From an uncultured Planctomycetales bacterium (lineage in GTDB: Bacteria; Planctomycetota; Planctomycetia; Isosphaerales; Isosphaeraceae), in the NCBI GenBank assembly GCA_903926465.1, contig CAIYJE010000131.1, positions 1 to 64,000 of the forward strand: a stretch of 64,000 nucleotides of DNA. Reading direction: 5' to 3'. Under the pieces are notes generated by a model that was not told the origin of the DNA, searched no databases, and saw only the letters and a program-made list of their open reading frames with translations. The position numbers were made by a program, and so were the translations under genes. This document shows positions 32,540-42,171 of the stretch, one piece after another. Numbering within the stretch: the first letter of the stretch is position 1; each line of letters begins with the position of its first letter.

Positions 32540-34096
32540 ATGGCATTGTTTTCATCGACCGAGCGGCGGTTTGCCCAGGCAATTTCCGACCTGGCGCACT
32601 GCAACCCATTTGCGCCAGAACGAATGGCGTTTGAAAGAGCGGCGCTCGGGGACGAGTTTGATCCGCACCAGGCCGACTGGAACGTGCGGATCTGGAACCG
32701 GCCTGAAGACTGGCCAACCATCTCGCCCAACGTGCGGCGGTTGATCGAACGGAATGATGCGCTTCTGGACCGAGTGCAGTCCAAGCTTGCCCGAGATCCT
32801 GCCGCCAGCGGAGCAGAGGTGCGGCTCTACCAAGATCTGGTTCTGTTTGCGCTTTATTACCACCACTATGTGCTGTTTGAGCGAAAAATCCAGGACGACC
32901 AGGCAGGCAAGCCGACGGGCAAGGTAAAGCTGGTTGATCCTTTGATCCAGCACGCCAGCCGCTACTTGCGGTTTGCCGATCGCGACCTGGCGATGTGGGA
33001 TGAATTGCCCCACCTGATTGCCTGCCTTTACCAGGTGCGGCGCGCGTTTCATAACATTTATCACTACATTCTCGGTAAGTCGGAACCGGCCGTCAGGCTC
33101 CGGGCCGTGGTCTGGGAATCAATCTTCACGCATGACTTGAGGCGTTACCGCCGGGTCTTGTATGACCAGATGGCCAACTTCACCACGTTGATCACCGGCC
33201 CGTCGGGGACCGGTAAAGAACTGGTGGCCCGAGCGATTGGCCTTTCCCGTTATATTCCGTTTGAGGCTTCAACTGGCCGGTTCGCCGACAAGCGGGCCGA
33301 TTCGTTTTTTGCCTTGAATCTTTCGGCGCTCAGCCCGACGCTGATCGAGAGCGAGTTGTTCGGTCATAAACGGGGTAGCTTCACGGGCGCGATTGAAGAT
33401 CGCGTGGGCTGGCTTGAGGTCTGCCCAGCGTATGGCACGGTGTTTCTGGACGAGATTGGCGAGCTTGACCCGGCCATTCAGGTCAAGCTGCTGCGGGTGT
33501 TGCAGGATCGAAGCTTCAGCCGGCTGGGCGAAACGCAGGTCCGGCGGTTCCAGGGGAAGCTGATCGCCGCCACCAATCGCGACCTGGCGAGTCAGATGCG
33601 CCAGGGTGAGTTCCGGGAAGATCTTTATTATCGGCTCTGTTCCGATGTGGTGGTTGTGCCTGGGTTGCGGGAACGGATGCTTGATGATCCAACCGAACTC
33701 CCTGACCTGGTGAACCATATTGCCCAGCGCCTGGTGGGGGACGAAGCACCGGCGGTGGCAGAGGAGGTGATGGTGTCCATAGCCACCCACCTGGGAGTGA
33801 ACTACGCCTGGCCCGGCAATATTCGAGAGCTGGAACAGTGCGTACGGAACGTGCTGGTGCGAAAAGAATACCGCCCGGCCGCTCAGGCGCGACCCGAGGG
33901 ATCCGACCCGATGAAGGCGTTGTGGGCGGCGTTCACAGCCGGCGAGTTGACGGCCGATGCGGTGTTGCGGGCCTATTGCACGATCGTCTATGCCCGGACT
34001 GGTAGTTACGACGCCACGGCCCGCCAGATTGCGCTCGACCGCCGCACGGTCAAAGCCAAGGTGGATGAAGCCTTTCTGGCCGAACTCGGGGGCTGA
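32540..34096 (+). CDS. Sigma-54-dependent transcriptional activator with unusual N-terminal domain
   Basis: The 518-residue protein has a complete AAA+ sigma-54 interaction domain: Walker A GPSGTGK (220-226), the loop GSFTGA (279-284), Walker B VFLDE (301-305) and the arginine-finger region FREDLYYRL (358-366). A C-terminal helix-turn-helix lies at about 489-512 (DATARQIALDRRTVKAKVDE). The N-terminal ~210 residues are helical and match no receiver, PAS or GAF pattern that I recognise, so the signal is unknown. The loop has Ser where GAFTGA has Ala; Phe and Thr, needed for sigma-54 contact, are kept. ATG 32540 follows a TGAGGG box by 8 bases. It is divergent from the giant membrane protein gene. 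Confidence 0.9.
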   Translation: MALFSSTERRFAQAISDLAHCNPFAPERMAFERAALGDEFDPHQADWNVRIWNRPEDWPTISPNVRRLIERNDALLDRVQSKLARDPAASGAEVRLYQDLVLFALYYHHYVLFERKIQDDQAGKPTGKVKLVDPLIQHASRYLRFADRDLAMWDELPHLIACLYQVRRAFHNIYHYILGKSEPAVRLRAVVWESIFTHDLRRYRRVLYDQMANFTTLITGPSGTGKELVARAIGLSRYIPFEASTGRFADKRADSFFALNLSALSPTLIESELFGHKRGSFTGAIEDRVGWLEVCPAYGTVFLDEIGELDPAIQVKLLRVLQDRSFSRLGETQVRRFQGKLIAATNRDLASQMRQGEFREDLYYRLCSDVVVVPGLRERMLDDPTELPDLVNHIAQRLVGDEAPAVAEEVMVSIATHLGVNYAWPGNIRELEQCVRNVLVRKEYRPAAQARPEGSDPMKALWAAFTAGELTADAVLRAYCTIVYARTGSYDATARQIALDRRTVKAKVDEAFLAELGG

Positions 34097-34299
34097 TGGC
34101 TCATGAATTCGCCGATTCTTTTGTGGTAAATCTGGCTGCTGCACGTTGCGTGGAAGGAAACCTTTGGCCGAGTTCTGGCGAGTTAATCTTGCCCGTAAGC
34201 GGCCAGTCCCGCACAATCCAGGCTTGGAATGTGAACAAGTGCTGGGCCCTGGTGGAATGACCGACCGGCCCGCGTGACCGGCTCGAAGGATTTTTCGAC

Positions 34300-35598
34300 A
34301 TGCTCGACCCGAAGTACGTTGTGGCCCATGCCGAAGCCGTGAAGCAGAACTGCGTGAACCGGAACGTCGGTGCCGACGTGGTGGCCGATGTCGACGCTAT
34401 CGTGGCGCTCGACAGTGATCGCAAGGCGATCCAGACCCAGGTCGAAGAAATTCGCCGCCGCCAGAATGAAGTGGCCCAGGCCACCGGCAAGGAAAAAGAT
34501 CCAGGCAAACGGTCCGAACTGGTGGCCGAAGGAAAACGCCTGAAGGAAGAGGTGGTGGCCGTGGACGAACGGCTTCGCACGCTGGAAGTGGAGATGAAGC
34601 AGCGGCTCTCGCAGTTGCCCAACCTGACCCACCCCGATGCCCCCACCGGCCAGACCGAAGACGCCAACAAGGTGATCAAAACCTGGGGCACCCCCCGGGT
34701 GTTCGACTTCCCGACCAAGGATCATGTGGAGCTTGGCAAGGCGCTCGACATCATCGACTTTGAAGGGGGCGGCAAGGTTAGCGGCCAAGGCTTCTACTTC
34801 CTCAAGAACGATGGCGCCCTGCTCGACCTGGCGCTCCAGCAATACGCCATTCACCGGCTAGTCAAAGAGGGGTTCCGGCCGGTGATTACCCCAGACCTGG
34901 CCCGCAACAGCATTCTGGAAGGAATTGGCTTTCAGCCCCGTGGGCCAGAAACCCAGGTCTACTCCGTGGAGAATACCGACCTGAGCCTGATCGGGACCGC
35001 CGAGATTACCCTGGGCGGCCTGCACGCCGACGAGGTGCTGGAGGCCGAGCAACTTCCGCTGAAGTACGCGGGGCTCTCTCACTGCTTCCGGACCGAGGCC
35101 GGAGCCGGAGGCCGGGCGAGCAAGGGGCTCTATCGTGTTCATCAGTTCACAAAGGTCGAGATGTTCGCTTACACCGAGGGGACCCTGGAAGCCTCTGGGG
35201 CCATGCACCAAGATTTGCTTCGGATTGAGGAAGAGATTTTCCAGGGGCTTGGGTTGCCGTACCAGGTGCTCGATATCTGCTCGGGCGATCTTGGCGGCCC
35301 CGCCTATCGCAAGTTTGACATTGAGGCCTGGATGCCGGGTCGTGGTGAGGCTGGCGAGTACGGTGAGGTGACCAGCACTTCGGACTGCACAGACTTTCAG
35401 GCTCGACGGCTCAATATCCGGTACAAGCCGGCCGGCCAGAAGGGGACCAAGTTTGTGCACACGCTCAATGGCACGGCGGTGGCACTCAGTCGGGCCTTAC
35501 TGGCCGTGCTAGAAAACTACCAAGAGGCCGATGGCACGGTGCTCGTTCCTGAAGTGCTTCGCCCGTTCATGGGCAAGGACCGGATTACCCGGATCTGA
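34300..35598 (+). CDS. serS: Seryl-tRNA synthetase
   Basis: The 432-residue product is a class II aminoacyl-tRNA synthetase that charges tRNA-Ser (and tRNA-Sec). The N-terminal coiled-coil arm spans about 30-105 (QTQVEEIRRRQNEV..). The core has FRTEAGAGGRASKGLYRVHQF (motif 2 with its arginine) and the motif 3 segment LNGTAVALSRALLAVLENYQ. SVENTDLSLIGTAEI is the serine-binding TxE loop. Length and motif order are standard. ATG 34300 is the family start. A hairpin with T-run follows at 35645. It has no functional neighbours here. Confidence 0.97.
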   Translation: MLDPKYVVAHAEAVKQNCVNRNVGADVVADVDAIVALDSDRKAIQTQVEEIRRRQNEVAQATGKEKDPGKRSELVAEGKRLKEEVVAVDERLRTLEVEMKQRLSQLPNLTHPDAPTGQTEDANKVIKTWGTPRVFDFPTKDHVELGKALDIIDFEGGGKVSGQGFYFLKNDGALLDLALQQYAIHRLVKEGFRPVITPDLARNSILEGIGFQPRGPETQVYSVENTDLSLIGTAEITLGGLHADEVLEAEQLPLKYAGLSHCFRTEAGAGGRASKGLYRVHQFTKVEMFAYTEGTLEASGAMHQDLLRIEEEIFQGLGLPYQVLDICSGDLGGPAYRKFDIEAWMPGRGEAGEYGEVTSTSDCTDFQARRLNIRYKPAGQKGTKFVHTLNGTAVALSRALLAVLENYQEADGTVLVPEVLRPFMGKDRITRI

Positions 35599-35644
35599 GC
35601 TGGTTCCGGTTGGCGAGCGGCCCAAGAAGCACGCACAAAATGGA

Positions 35645-35686
35645 AGGGACTGGCGCCTCGGGTTTGTGGCGGCGGTCCCTCTTTTT
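35645..35686 (+). terminator. Terminator downstream of serS
   Basis: AGGGAC (35645-35650) pairs with GTCCCT (35675-35680), extended by GC-rich imperfect pairs inside, and is followed by CTTTTTG. It lies ~47 bases past the serS stop. Confidence 0.65.
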
Positions 35687-35953
35687 GTGGTTCTTGGGAA
35701 TTGTCTGGCCCCCGGCGGCGGTCCCTCCAGGCAAGATCGTAGCTTCCGAGGGTTGGCCGGTTGGCGTTTCGGCTGTACCATGGGGCAGATCCGATGATCG
35801 GGTGTTCCCCTCGTTTGCTCTGATGCGCGATCCGACACGCCGGCCTTCCATTTCCCCTCTCACGTCATTCGCATTGTGCGTTGCGTGTTGATTCGTTCTG
35901 AGTCCTCCTGAACCGGTGATTGCCCGAGTCCCATTCACCAGGGATCGTTCGTC
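35687..35953. other. Leader region of mgtE
   Basis: These bases precede the magnesium transporter gene. A magnesium-sensing leader would be plausible, but I could not recognise an M-box structure or a clear promoter. Confidence 0.35.
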
Positions 35954-37345
35954 ATGCCGCCAGGCCAGCTCCGCAATCCGTTGGTTGTTCCGTTCCTGCG
36001 CGAGTTGATCGAGGCAGGAGAGCAGGAGGCGGTGCGCGAGTTCCTCGACGATCATCACCCCGCGCAGGTGGCTGAGATTGTTGAGGACCTGGAGCCGAGC
36101 GAGGGAGACGCCCTGCTCAAGCTGCTTGAGCCTCGTTCACGTGCGGAAGTGATGGGTTACCTGGAAGACGAGACCCAGGAACGGATCATCTCGGCCATCA
36201 ATCCGTCAGATGCGGCCGCGCTGCTCCAGCTCATGTCGCACGACGAGCGAGCCAACCTGGTGAACCGGCTCGACGACGATATCGTCGATGAGATCTTGCG
36301 CCGGCTGGCCCACGCCGAACGGGAAGATATTCGCCGGCTGGCCAGCTATGAGCCGGGCACGGCCGGGGCGGTCATGACCACCGACTACGCGACCCTGCCG
36401 CCCGCCATCACCGTGCGCGAAGCCATTGACCGCCTGAGGCAGGAAGCGCCTGACCGGGAAACGATTTACTACAGTTACATTGTGGATAGTGACCGCAAGC
36501 TGCTGGGCCTGGTTTCGCTCAAAAAACTGCTGCTGTCTCGGCCTCGGGCCCGCATCGAAGATGTGATGAAGACCGACATGATCGTCGCCCGGCTGGACGA
36601 AGATCAAGAATCGGTGGCCAAGAAGATTGAAGAGTATGACCTGATCGCAATCCCGGTGGTCGATTCCGACGACCGGCTGCTGGGCATTGTGACCCACGAC
36701 GATGCCGCCGACATTCTGCGACAGGCGCAAGCCGAAGACCTGCTCCAATTCGGTGGCGTTTCGCCGGATCCCGAGGTGGATGAAGCGCCTTACTGGCAGC
36801 AGTCGGTGTACTCCGCCTTCCGCCGGCGGATCAAGTGGCTGGTCATGCTTTTCATGGCCGAAAATCTCACGTATCCGGTCATGCACAACTTCAAGTGGGT
36901 GACCGACGACAACCACTTTCCAGCCCTTGAACTCTTTTTGCCGCTTTTGATTGGCACCGGCGGTAATGCCGGTAGCCAGACGGTGGGCACGGTCATTCGT
37001 GGCCTGGCACTGGGTGAGATTGAGAAAGAGCACACCTTTCGGGTCCTCTTTCGCGAGTTCCTGACCGGTCTGTTGCTTGGGCTTTGCCTGGGCACGCTCG
37101 GGTTTTTCTATGCCCATTTCTGGCGATCTCAGCCGTGGGGCCTTTCGGCCGTAGTGGGCCTGACCCTGCTGGGAATCTGCATGTGGGCCAACACCATCGG
37201 CTCGCTGGTGCCCTTGATGGCGCGCCGGTTTGGTATTGATCCGGCCGTGATCTCGGCCCCATTTATCTCTACCTTGGTTGATGCCACCGGACTGGTCATC
37301 TACTTCACAATTGCCATCCTCTTGCTGGTGCACTGGCAAAGGTAA
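35954..37345 (+). CDS. mgtE: Magnesium transporter MgtE
   Basis: The 463-residue protein has the MgtE layout: a helical N-domain (about 20-130, with HPAQVAEIVEDLEP and DDIVDEILRRL), two CBS domains (about 135-265; VMTTDYATLPP, IPVVDSDDRLLGIVTHDDA) and a C-terminal membrane domain with five helices containing LPLLIGTGGNAGSQTVGTVIRGLALGE, the ion-path segment of the family. The cytosolic N and CBS domains sense Mg2+ and gate the channel. ATG 35954 starts a standard-length protein. The creatininase-family gene begins 15 bases after the stop and is probably co-transcribed. Confidence 0.95.
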   Translation: MPPGQLRNPLVVPFLRELIEAGEQEAVREFLDDHHPAQVAEIVEDLEPSEGDALLKLLEPRSRAEVMGYLEDETQERIISAINPSDAAALLQLMSHDERANLVNRLDDDIVDEILRRLAHAEREDIRRLASYEPGTAGAVMTTDYATLPPAITVREAIDRLRQEAPDRETIYYSYIVDSDRKLLGLVSLKKLLLSRPRARIEDVMKTDMIVARLDEDQESVAKKIEEYDLIAIPVVDSDDRLLGIVTHDDAADILRQAQAEDLLQFGGVSPDPEVDEAPYWQQSVYSAFRRRIKWLVMLFMAENLTYPVMHNFKWVTDDNHFPALELFLPLLIGTGGNAGSQTVGTVIRGLALGEIEKEHTFRVLFREFLTGLLLGLCLGTLGFFYAHFWRSQPWGLSAVVGLTLLGICMWANTIGSLVPLMARRFGIDPAVISAPFISTLVDATGLVIYFTIAILLLVHWQR

Positions 37346-37360
37346 AAGGGATTCGTTTTC

Positions 37361-38110
37361 ATGAAATTCGCAGAACTCACGGCCCCCCAGATTCGGCGGA
37401 TTCATCGGGACCGCACCCTGGTGTTGGCACCGATTGCCGCATGTGAGCAACATAGCGATCATTTGCCGGTGATTACCGACACGCTGCTTTGTGGCGCCGT
37501 GGCCGACGGTGTTGAGGCCCGGTTGCCAGAGCGCGTGTTAACGCTGCCGGTGCTCTGGCTGGGGGCCAGTGATCATCACCTTCCGTTTGGTGGCACGCTC
37601 ACGGCCTCTTTGCCAACTTATGAGGCCATGCTTATCGATTTGCTGCGACCGCTGCTGGTGCAAGGGTTCACGCGGATCCTGCTGCTCAACGGCCACGGTG
37701 GCAATATTGACCCGTTACGGGTGGCCTTGCGCCGGCTGGACAACGAGTTTCCCAAGGCCCTGCTCACCGGCGCAGCCTACTGGGAACTGGCCGCATCGAA
37801 CCTGGCGGCACTCTGCCGAGGCCCACGCAAAGACGTGGGGCACGCCTGCGAGATAGAGACCTCGATGATGATGGCGATCCGACCTGATCTGGTGCGTACC
37901 GACCTGATCCAGGACGATCCCTGTCCCTCGCCCGCAGCCCTTGAAGGGCTTTTCTGGGCCCGAGACTTCCAGCGCAGAACGGACCACGGTGCGGTCGGAT
38001 TTCCCGAGCACGCATCGCCCGAATCCGGCCGGCAAATGCTAGAGGCCGTGGTCACGCGGGTGAGTGACGTGGCGAAATCGCTCCTGGAACTGCCTTATGA
38101 GCGGGGCTGA
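37361..38110 (+). CDS. Creatininase-family amidohydrolase
   Basis: The 249-residue product matches the creatininase/MftE family, which hydrolyses cyclic amides (creatinine) or modifies peptides. Metal-binding motifs are present: ACEQHSDHLPVITDT, SDHHLPFGGT, NGHGGN and GHACEIETSMM. It has no signal peptide and is likely cytosolic and hexameric, as family members are. ATG 37361 has AAAAGGG upstream and lies just after mgtE, suggesting a transcript shared with the transporter. There is no mycofactocin gene set here, so the substrate is open. Confidence 0.9.
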   Translation: MKFAELTAPQIRRIHRDRTLVLAPIAACEQHSDHLPVITDTLLCGAVADGVEARLPERVLTLPVLWLGASDHHLPFGGTLTASLPTYEAMLIDLLRPLLVQGFTRILLLNGHGGNIDPLRVALRRLDNEFPKALLTGAAYWELAASNLAALCRGPRKDVGHACEIETSMMMAIRPDLVRTDLIQDDPCPSPAALEGLFWARDFQRRTDHGAVGFPEHASPESGRQMLEAVVTRVSDVAKSLLELPYERG

Positions 38111-38222
38111 TCAATTCCGGAGTGCTGGCTTGTGGGCCAGGGCTGGCGTATCCTGACCGTGGGGAAAAGCAGATCGGCTGGCGCCGGTACCACCGCTGAT
38201 CCCCGGACCGCGAGCCTTTTCC

Positions 38223-39119
38223 ATGCCGGTACTCGACCGTGAGGAATCGATCGAGCAAGCGTATTTCTTTCGAGCGTTCCGTGAGCGAATTCTTGAGGGG
38301 ATGCCGACCCAGGAAATCCTTGCGCGCATCGGTGAAGAACTGCTCTCCACCACCCGGCTGCCCATGGCCATCAGCTTCATCAATACCGAGATGAAGCTGA
38401 CCGGCTTGATGGCACCCGCCATGGCCCGGCTGGGTCATTACTTCACGCCGTTCCAGACGTTTGTCGTGGCCCGGTCGGAAGAAGAAAAAGGTCGGTTCAC
38501 CATCGACCTGGCCCTGCTGATTCTGGAGCGTGAGGCACGCTATCGTGCCGAGCAAGTGACGGTGCCAGGGCTCTTTGTGTATCAGTTTGAAACGCTGGCC
38601 AGGAACCGGCTAGGGTACAACCAAGGGCTAACGGCCATGGCCGGCGACCCCTTCTATGATGAAGACTGGCAAGAGTTCATCGGTACCCTGCAGGCCCGAC
38701 TGGGCGACGTGGATTTTGCGGACCTGCTGTTCGTGCGGTCGGCTTACTTCCTGAGCGAGCAGCGCCGCCGGTTGCGAGACCCCGACCATCGGCCCAAATT
38801 TCCGGTCCTGTTTGGCGAGAAGGAAGGGAAAATTGCACGCGCTCACCGAGGCCGCGACCCGATGTACCTGTTCTCTGCACTCCAGCGCCAGCTTGGTTAC
38901 CCGGAGGTGCCGCGTACCAAACGGCCCGACGAAGTCGAAGCCCGCATCATCGCGCTGGAGATCCGGGTCAAGGAACTTGAGAACCGGTTGAAGATTACCG
39001 AAGGGGAGCGGCACGGCCACTTCGACCTGGCCGAACTGGTTGTGAAGCCCGAAGACACGGCAGGGGTTCCCAGTGGCTGGGGGCTCAAGGCCACAGATTC
39101 TGGAGAGTCCGTACCATGA
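38223..39119 (+). CDS. Hypothetical protein with C-terminal coiled coil
   Basis: The 298-residue soluble protein has a helical body and a coiled coil near 240-265 (EARIIALEIRVKELENRLKI). It has no signal peptide and I do not recognise its family. Its stop overlaps the next start in ATGA (39116-39119), so translation of the FG-GAP protein is probably coupled to it. That coupling is the main hint to its function. The segment ITFINTEMKLTGLMAPAMARLG-like around 50-75 is well formed and the codon use matches the neighbours. Confidence 0.75.
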   Translation: MPVLDREESIEQAYFFRAFRERILEGMPTQEILARIGEELLSTTRLPMAISFINTEMKLTGLMAPAMARLGHYFTPFQTFVVARSEEEKGRFTIDLALLILEREARYRAEQVTVPGLFVYQFETLARNRLGYNQGLTAMAGDPFYDEDWQEFIGTLQARLGDVDFADLLFVRSAYFLSEQRRRLRDPDHRPKFPVLFGEKEGKIARAHRGRDPMYLFSALQRQLGYPEVPRTKRPDEVEARIIALEIRVKELENRLKITEGERHGHFDLAELVVKPEDTAGVPSGWGLKATDSGESVP

Positions 39120-40318
39120 ACCGATTCTGGTCCCAGCCGGCATGCTGGCTTTTGGCAATGGCACTCACCGGCCCGGGCCTGGCGTGTGCGAACGACGATC
39201 CTGCTGGTGAGTTGAAGTTCGAGCGGGTGGTGATCGACGAGGACTTTTCAGGTGCCTACCAGGTGGAAGTGGCCGATGTGAATGGCGACGGCAAGCCGGA
39301 CATTGTGGCCGTGGGGGGCGGCATCTGCGCCTGGTATGAGAACCCTGGCTGGAAGAAGCGGGTGATCACCGGGCCCGATCGCACGGCCGATATCATCACC
39401 AGCGTGACCGCCGACCTGGAAGGGAAGGGGAAGCCGATCGTGGCCATTGGCCATGACTTCGCCATGGAGAATCCCAAGCGTGGCAAATTGCTTTGGGCCG
39501 CCGCCAGCGCGGGGGGCATGGGTACCTGGTTGACCTCGCCCCTGGGTAAGATTCCCAGCATCCATCGTCTGCGAGCCGGTGACTTCGACGGCGACGGCCG
39601 CCAGGAACTGGTGGTGGCACCCATCTTTGGGGCCGCTTGCCATCCGCCCACCGAAACCGCCGACCCGGCCGAGGTTGTCCTCAGGCGCGCACCTCGGGGA
39701 CTGGTTGGGCCCTGGACCGGGGAAGCCGTGGGCCGTGATCAGGTTTTGCATGCCATTGACGTGCTGGACCTGGACGGTGACGGGCGTGACGACCTGCTGA
39801 CAGCCGGCAATTCCGGGGTGATCTGGCACAAACGGGAAGCCTCTGGGACATGGTCTAGCAAGGTTCTGGTCACGGGGATCGCCGGCACGGCACCCAACCG
39901 GGGGGCCAGTGAAGTGCATGTGGGCAAACGCGCGGCCGGGGGCCGGTTCCTGGCCACCATCGAGCCCTGGCATGGGTCCAAGGTGGTGGTGTATCCCGGT
40001 CTTGAAGGTGGAGCCCCTACTCAGTTCAAGACGCCCATTGTGCTCGATGACACGCTTGACGTTGGGCACGCCCTGTGGGTGGCCGACGTCGATGGCGACG
40101 GTACGGACGAGGTTTTTGCCGGCCATCGTGGCAAAGATGCGCGAGTGTCGGTCTATCGCTTCAACGGTTCCGACTGGACCCGAACCGTAATCGACCGTGA
40201 AATCACCGCCCAGGACCTGCGCGGTGGCGACCTCAACGGCGACGGCACCCCGGACATTGTGGCTGTGGGGGGCGCATCGCACAACGTGGTCTGGTACCGG
40301 CCGATTCGTGGTCATTGA
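39116..40318 (+). CDS. Secreted FG-GAP/VCBS-repeat beta-propeller protein
   Basis: The 400-residue product begins with a signal peptide (CWLLAMALTGPGLACA). It carries at least five FG-GAP-type repeats, each with a calcium-binding DxDxDG-like loop: DVNGDGKPDIVAVGGG, DFDGDGRQELVV, DLDGDGRDDLLTAG, DVDGDGTDEVFAG and DLNGDGTPDIVAVGG. Together these make an exported beta-propeller. Such proteins are abundant in planctomycetes and their partners are mostly unknown. The start codon overlaps the stop of the preceding hypothetical gene, so the two are one operon. Confidence 0.9.
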   Translation: MNRFWSQPACWLLAMALTGPGLACANDDPAGELKFERVVIDEDFSGAYQVEVADVNGDGKPDIVAVGGGICAWYENPGWKKRVITGPDRTADIITSVTADLEGKGKPIVAIGHDFAMENPKRGKLLWAAASAGGMGTWLTSPLGKIPSIHRLRAGDFDGDGRQELVVAPIFGAACHPPTETADPAEVVLRRAPRGLVGPWTGEAVGRDQVLHAIDVLDLDGDGRDDLLTAGNSGVIWHKREASGTWSSKVLVTGIAGTAPNRGASEVHVGKRAAGGRFLATIEPWHGSKVVVYPGLEGGAPTQFKTPIVLDDTLDVGHALWVADVDGDGTDEVFAGHRGKDARVSVYRFNGSDWTRTVIDREITAQDLRGGDLNGDGTPDIVAVGGASHNVVWYRPIRGH

Positions 40319-40479
40319 TCTGAAACCGGCAGACGTGGAGTTGGGTATCTTCCTGATTGGGGATACCATGCCTGAGTTGAATGCGTGTTCAAGAGTTCGG
40401 GGTGATACACAAGTTGCATCCTGCGGCCAGGCTGCCAGTTTTCCTGGTTGCCGGCCCTATTGATTCAGGGAGACATGGA

Positions 40480-42171
40480 ATGCGTAAAAGGTTGCCGTGG
40501 GCCGCGCTACTGCTGGCGGTTCCACTTTTTCTGAGCCATTCACGGCCTGCCCAGGCGCAGGTGGTGGTGGTCACGGCTCGGTCAGTCGACACGCTGGTGG
40601 GTGACCTTGAGTACCTGGTCAGCGCCGCGGCTCCCGATGAAGAGATGAAGCAGGGGGCTCAGCAGGGGTTAGATCTTCTCAAAGACCCAACCTTGCTGCC
40701 GGGCATTGACCGAACCAAGCCGTTTGGTGCCTGGGTGACGATGCCCGCCGAACCGGGTGCCGCCGATCCACCCACCGTGGTTGTGGCCGTGCCGGTGACA
40801 GATCTCAAAGCTCTGCTGGACACGCTCCAGAACTTTGGTGTGGAGGTTGATAACCAGCCAGGTGTTGCCGGCTTCAGTTATCGGGTTGGGATCCCGGGTT
40901 CGGGCCTGTCGCTGTACGCGGTCGAGGCCAAGGGGTACGCCTACCTGACCATGGTGCCCCAGGGGGCCGAGAAACTGGCCGCACTGACCCCGGCCAACTG
41001 GATGCCCATTCGCGAAGGGGTGGGTGACCTGAGCGCCAGCGTTCGGATGGATCAGGTTCCCCAGCCGTTCAAGGATATGCTGCTGGAGCAGGTTGAGCAG
41101 CGGATGGTTCTGGAACGGAACAAGATGCCCGGCGAAGACGAGGCCGCCTTTCAGGGTCGGCTTGCGGGGATGAAGTTCAGCCAAGAGGTATTCGAGCGGT
41201 TCGTTCGCGAATCTCGAGACCTGAACCTGGACCTGATCGTGGACAAGGCCAAGGAAGAGCTTTCGCTTGACCTCGGCTTCGCCGCGCTCAAGGATACCTC
41301 GATGGCCAAGAGCCTGGCCGGGTTCTCAAGCCGCACCAGCAGCTTCCAGGCGTTTGCCGACCCCAATTCCGCCATGGCCGGCTGGGCATCTCTGCCCATT
41401 TCTCCTGAACTGCAAAAGACGCTGGGGAAGTCGATCGGCGAGGGGTTTACCAAGGCGCTGGCAGCCGAGAAAAACCCGGCCGACAAGGCACTTCTTGAGC
41501 GAGCCCAGGCCATTGTCAAGGAACTGGTGGATTCTGGTTCGTTTGACACCGGGATGTCGATTCGCGAGGTCGCAACGCCAACCAGCGGTGGAACCTCGGT
41601 GCTGGTCGCCGGCGCCAGGGTGCCAGACGCCAAGAAACTGGAAGACCTGGTGCGTGATGCCATCAAGGCCCATCCGCCGGGTGCGACCGAGGCCGAGGTC
41701 ACGCTGGATGCGGGTAAGGCCCCCGATGGTACAAGCTTGCACCGGATCAAGCCGGTTCTGAAGCCCGAGGATGCAGCCGGAATGCAGGGTCTGGGTGAAC
41801 CGATCATCTACCTGGCGTTCCGGAAGGATCAGGTGCTGCTGGCCGTGGGGGCTTCGGCGGAAGCTGCAATTGTGAAGGCGCTGGGTGAGACGGCTGGAAC
41901 CGTTCCTGCAACGGCAGTTGGGAATCCCTTGGCCTTGCGCTTGGCCGTGGACAAGCTTGCGATGCTGGCCGATACACCGGCCGATGTGAAAGCCAGTCTG
42001 GCGAACTTCTTCACAGGCAAGAAGGCCGGCAAGAACCAGGTGGACCTCTCGGTGGGCCGTGGCCCTGCAGACTCGTTGCGGGTCCGGCTTCGGCTGGATC
42101 TGCCGGCCTTGGCGTTCCTGGCCAAGCTGGGAGCCATCCAGCAGCAGGGTGCGCTCCAGCCAGTTCGATAA
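40480..42171 (+). CDS. Secreted hypothetical protein (DUF3352-like)
   Basis: The 563-residue protein has a clean signal peptide (MRKRLPWAALLLAVPLFLSHSRPAQAQ). The mature part is alpha/beta with repeated motifs such as KAYAYLTMVP.., SVRMDQVPQPFKDMLLEQ and LVDPAKAKEELSLDLG-like strands, resembling DUF3352-type planctomycete proteins that read as large periplasmic polypeptides of unknown role. ATG 40480 has GGGAGA 7 bases upstream. It lies 161 bases after the FG-GAP gene on the same strand. No catalytic motif is evident. Confidence 0.8.
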   Translation: MRKRLPWAALLLAVPLFLSHSRPAQAQVVVVTARSVDTLVGDLEYLVSAAAPDEEMKQGAQQGLDLLKDPTLLPGIDRTKPFGAWVTMPAEPGAADPPTVVVAVPVTDLKALLDTLQNFGVEVDNQPGVAGFSYRVGIPGSGLSLYAVEAKGYAYLTMVPQGAEKLAALTPANWMPIREGVGDLSASVRMDQVPQPFKDMLLEQVEQRMVLERNKMPGEDEAAFQGRLAGMKFSQEVFERFVRESRDLNLDLIVDKAKEELSLDLGFAALKDTSMAKSLAGFSSRTSSFQAFADPNSAMAGWASLPISPELQKTLGKSIGEGFTKALAAEKNPADKALLERAQAIVKELVDSGSFDTGMSIREVATPTSGGTSVLVAGARVPDAKKLEDLVRDAIKAHPPGATEAEVTLDAGKAPDGTSLHRIKPVLKPEDAAGMQGLGEPIIYLAFRKDQVLLAVGASAEAAIVKALGETAGTVPATAVGNPLALRLAVDKLAMLADTPADVKASLANFFTGKKAGKNQVDLSVGRGPADSLRVRLRLDLPALAFLAKLGAIQQQGALQPVR

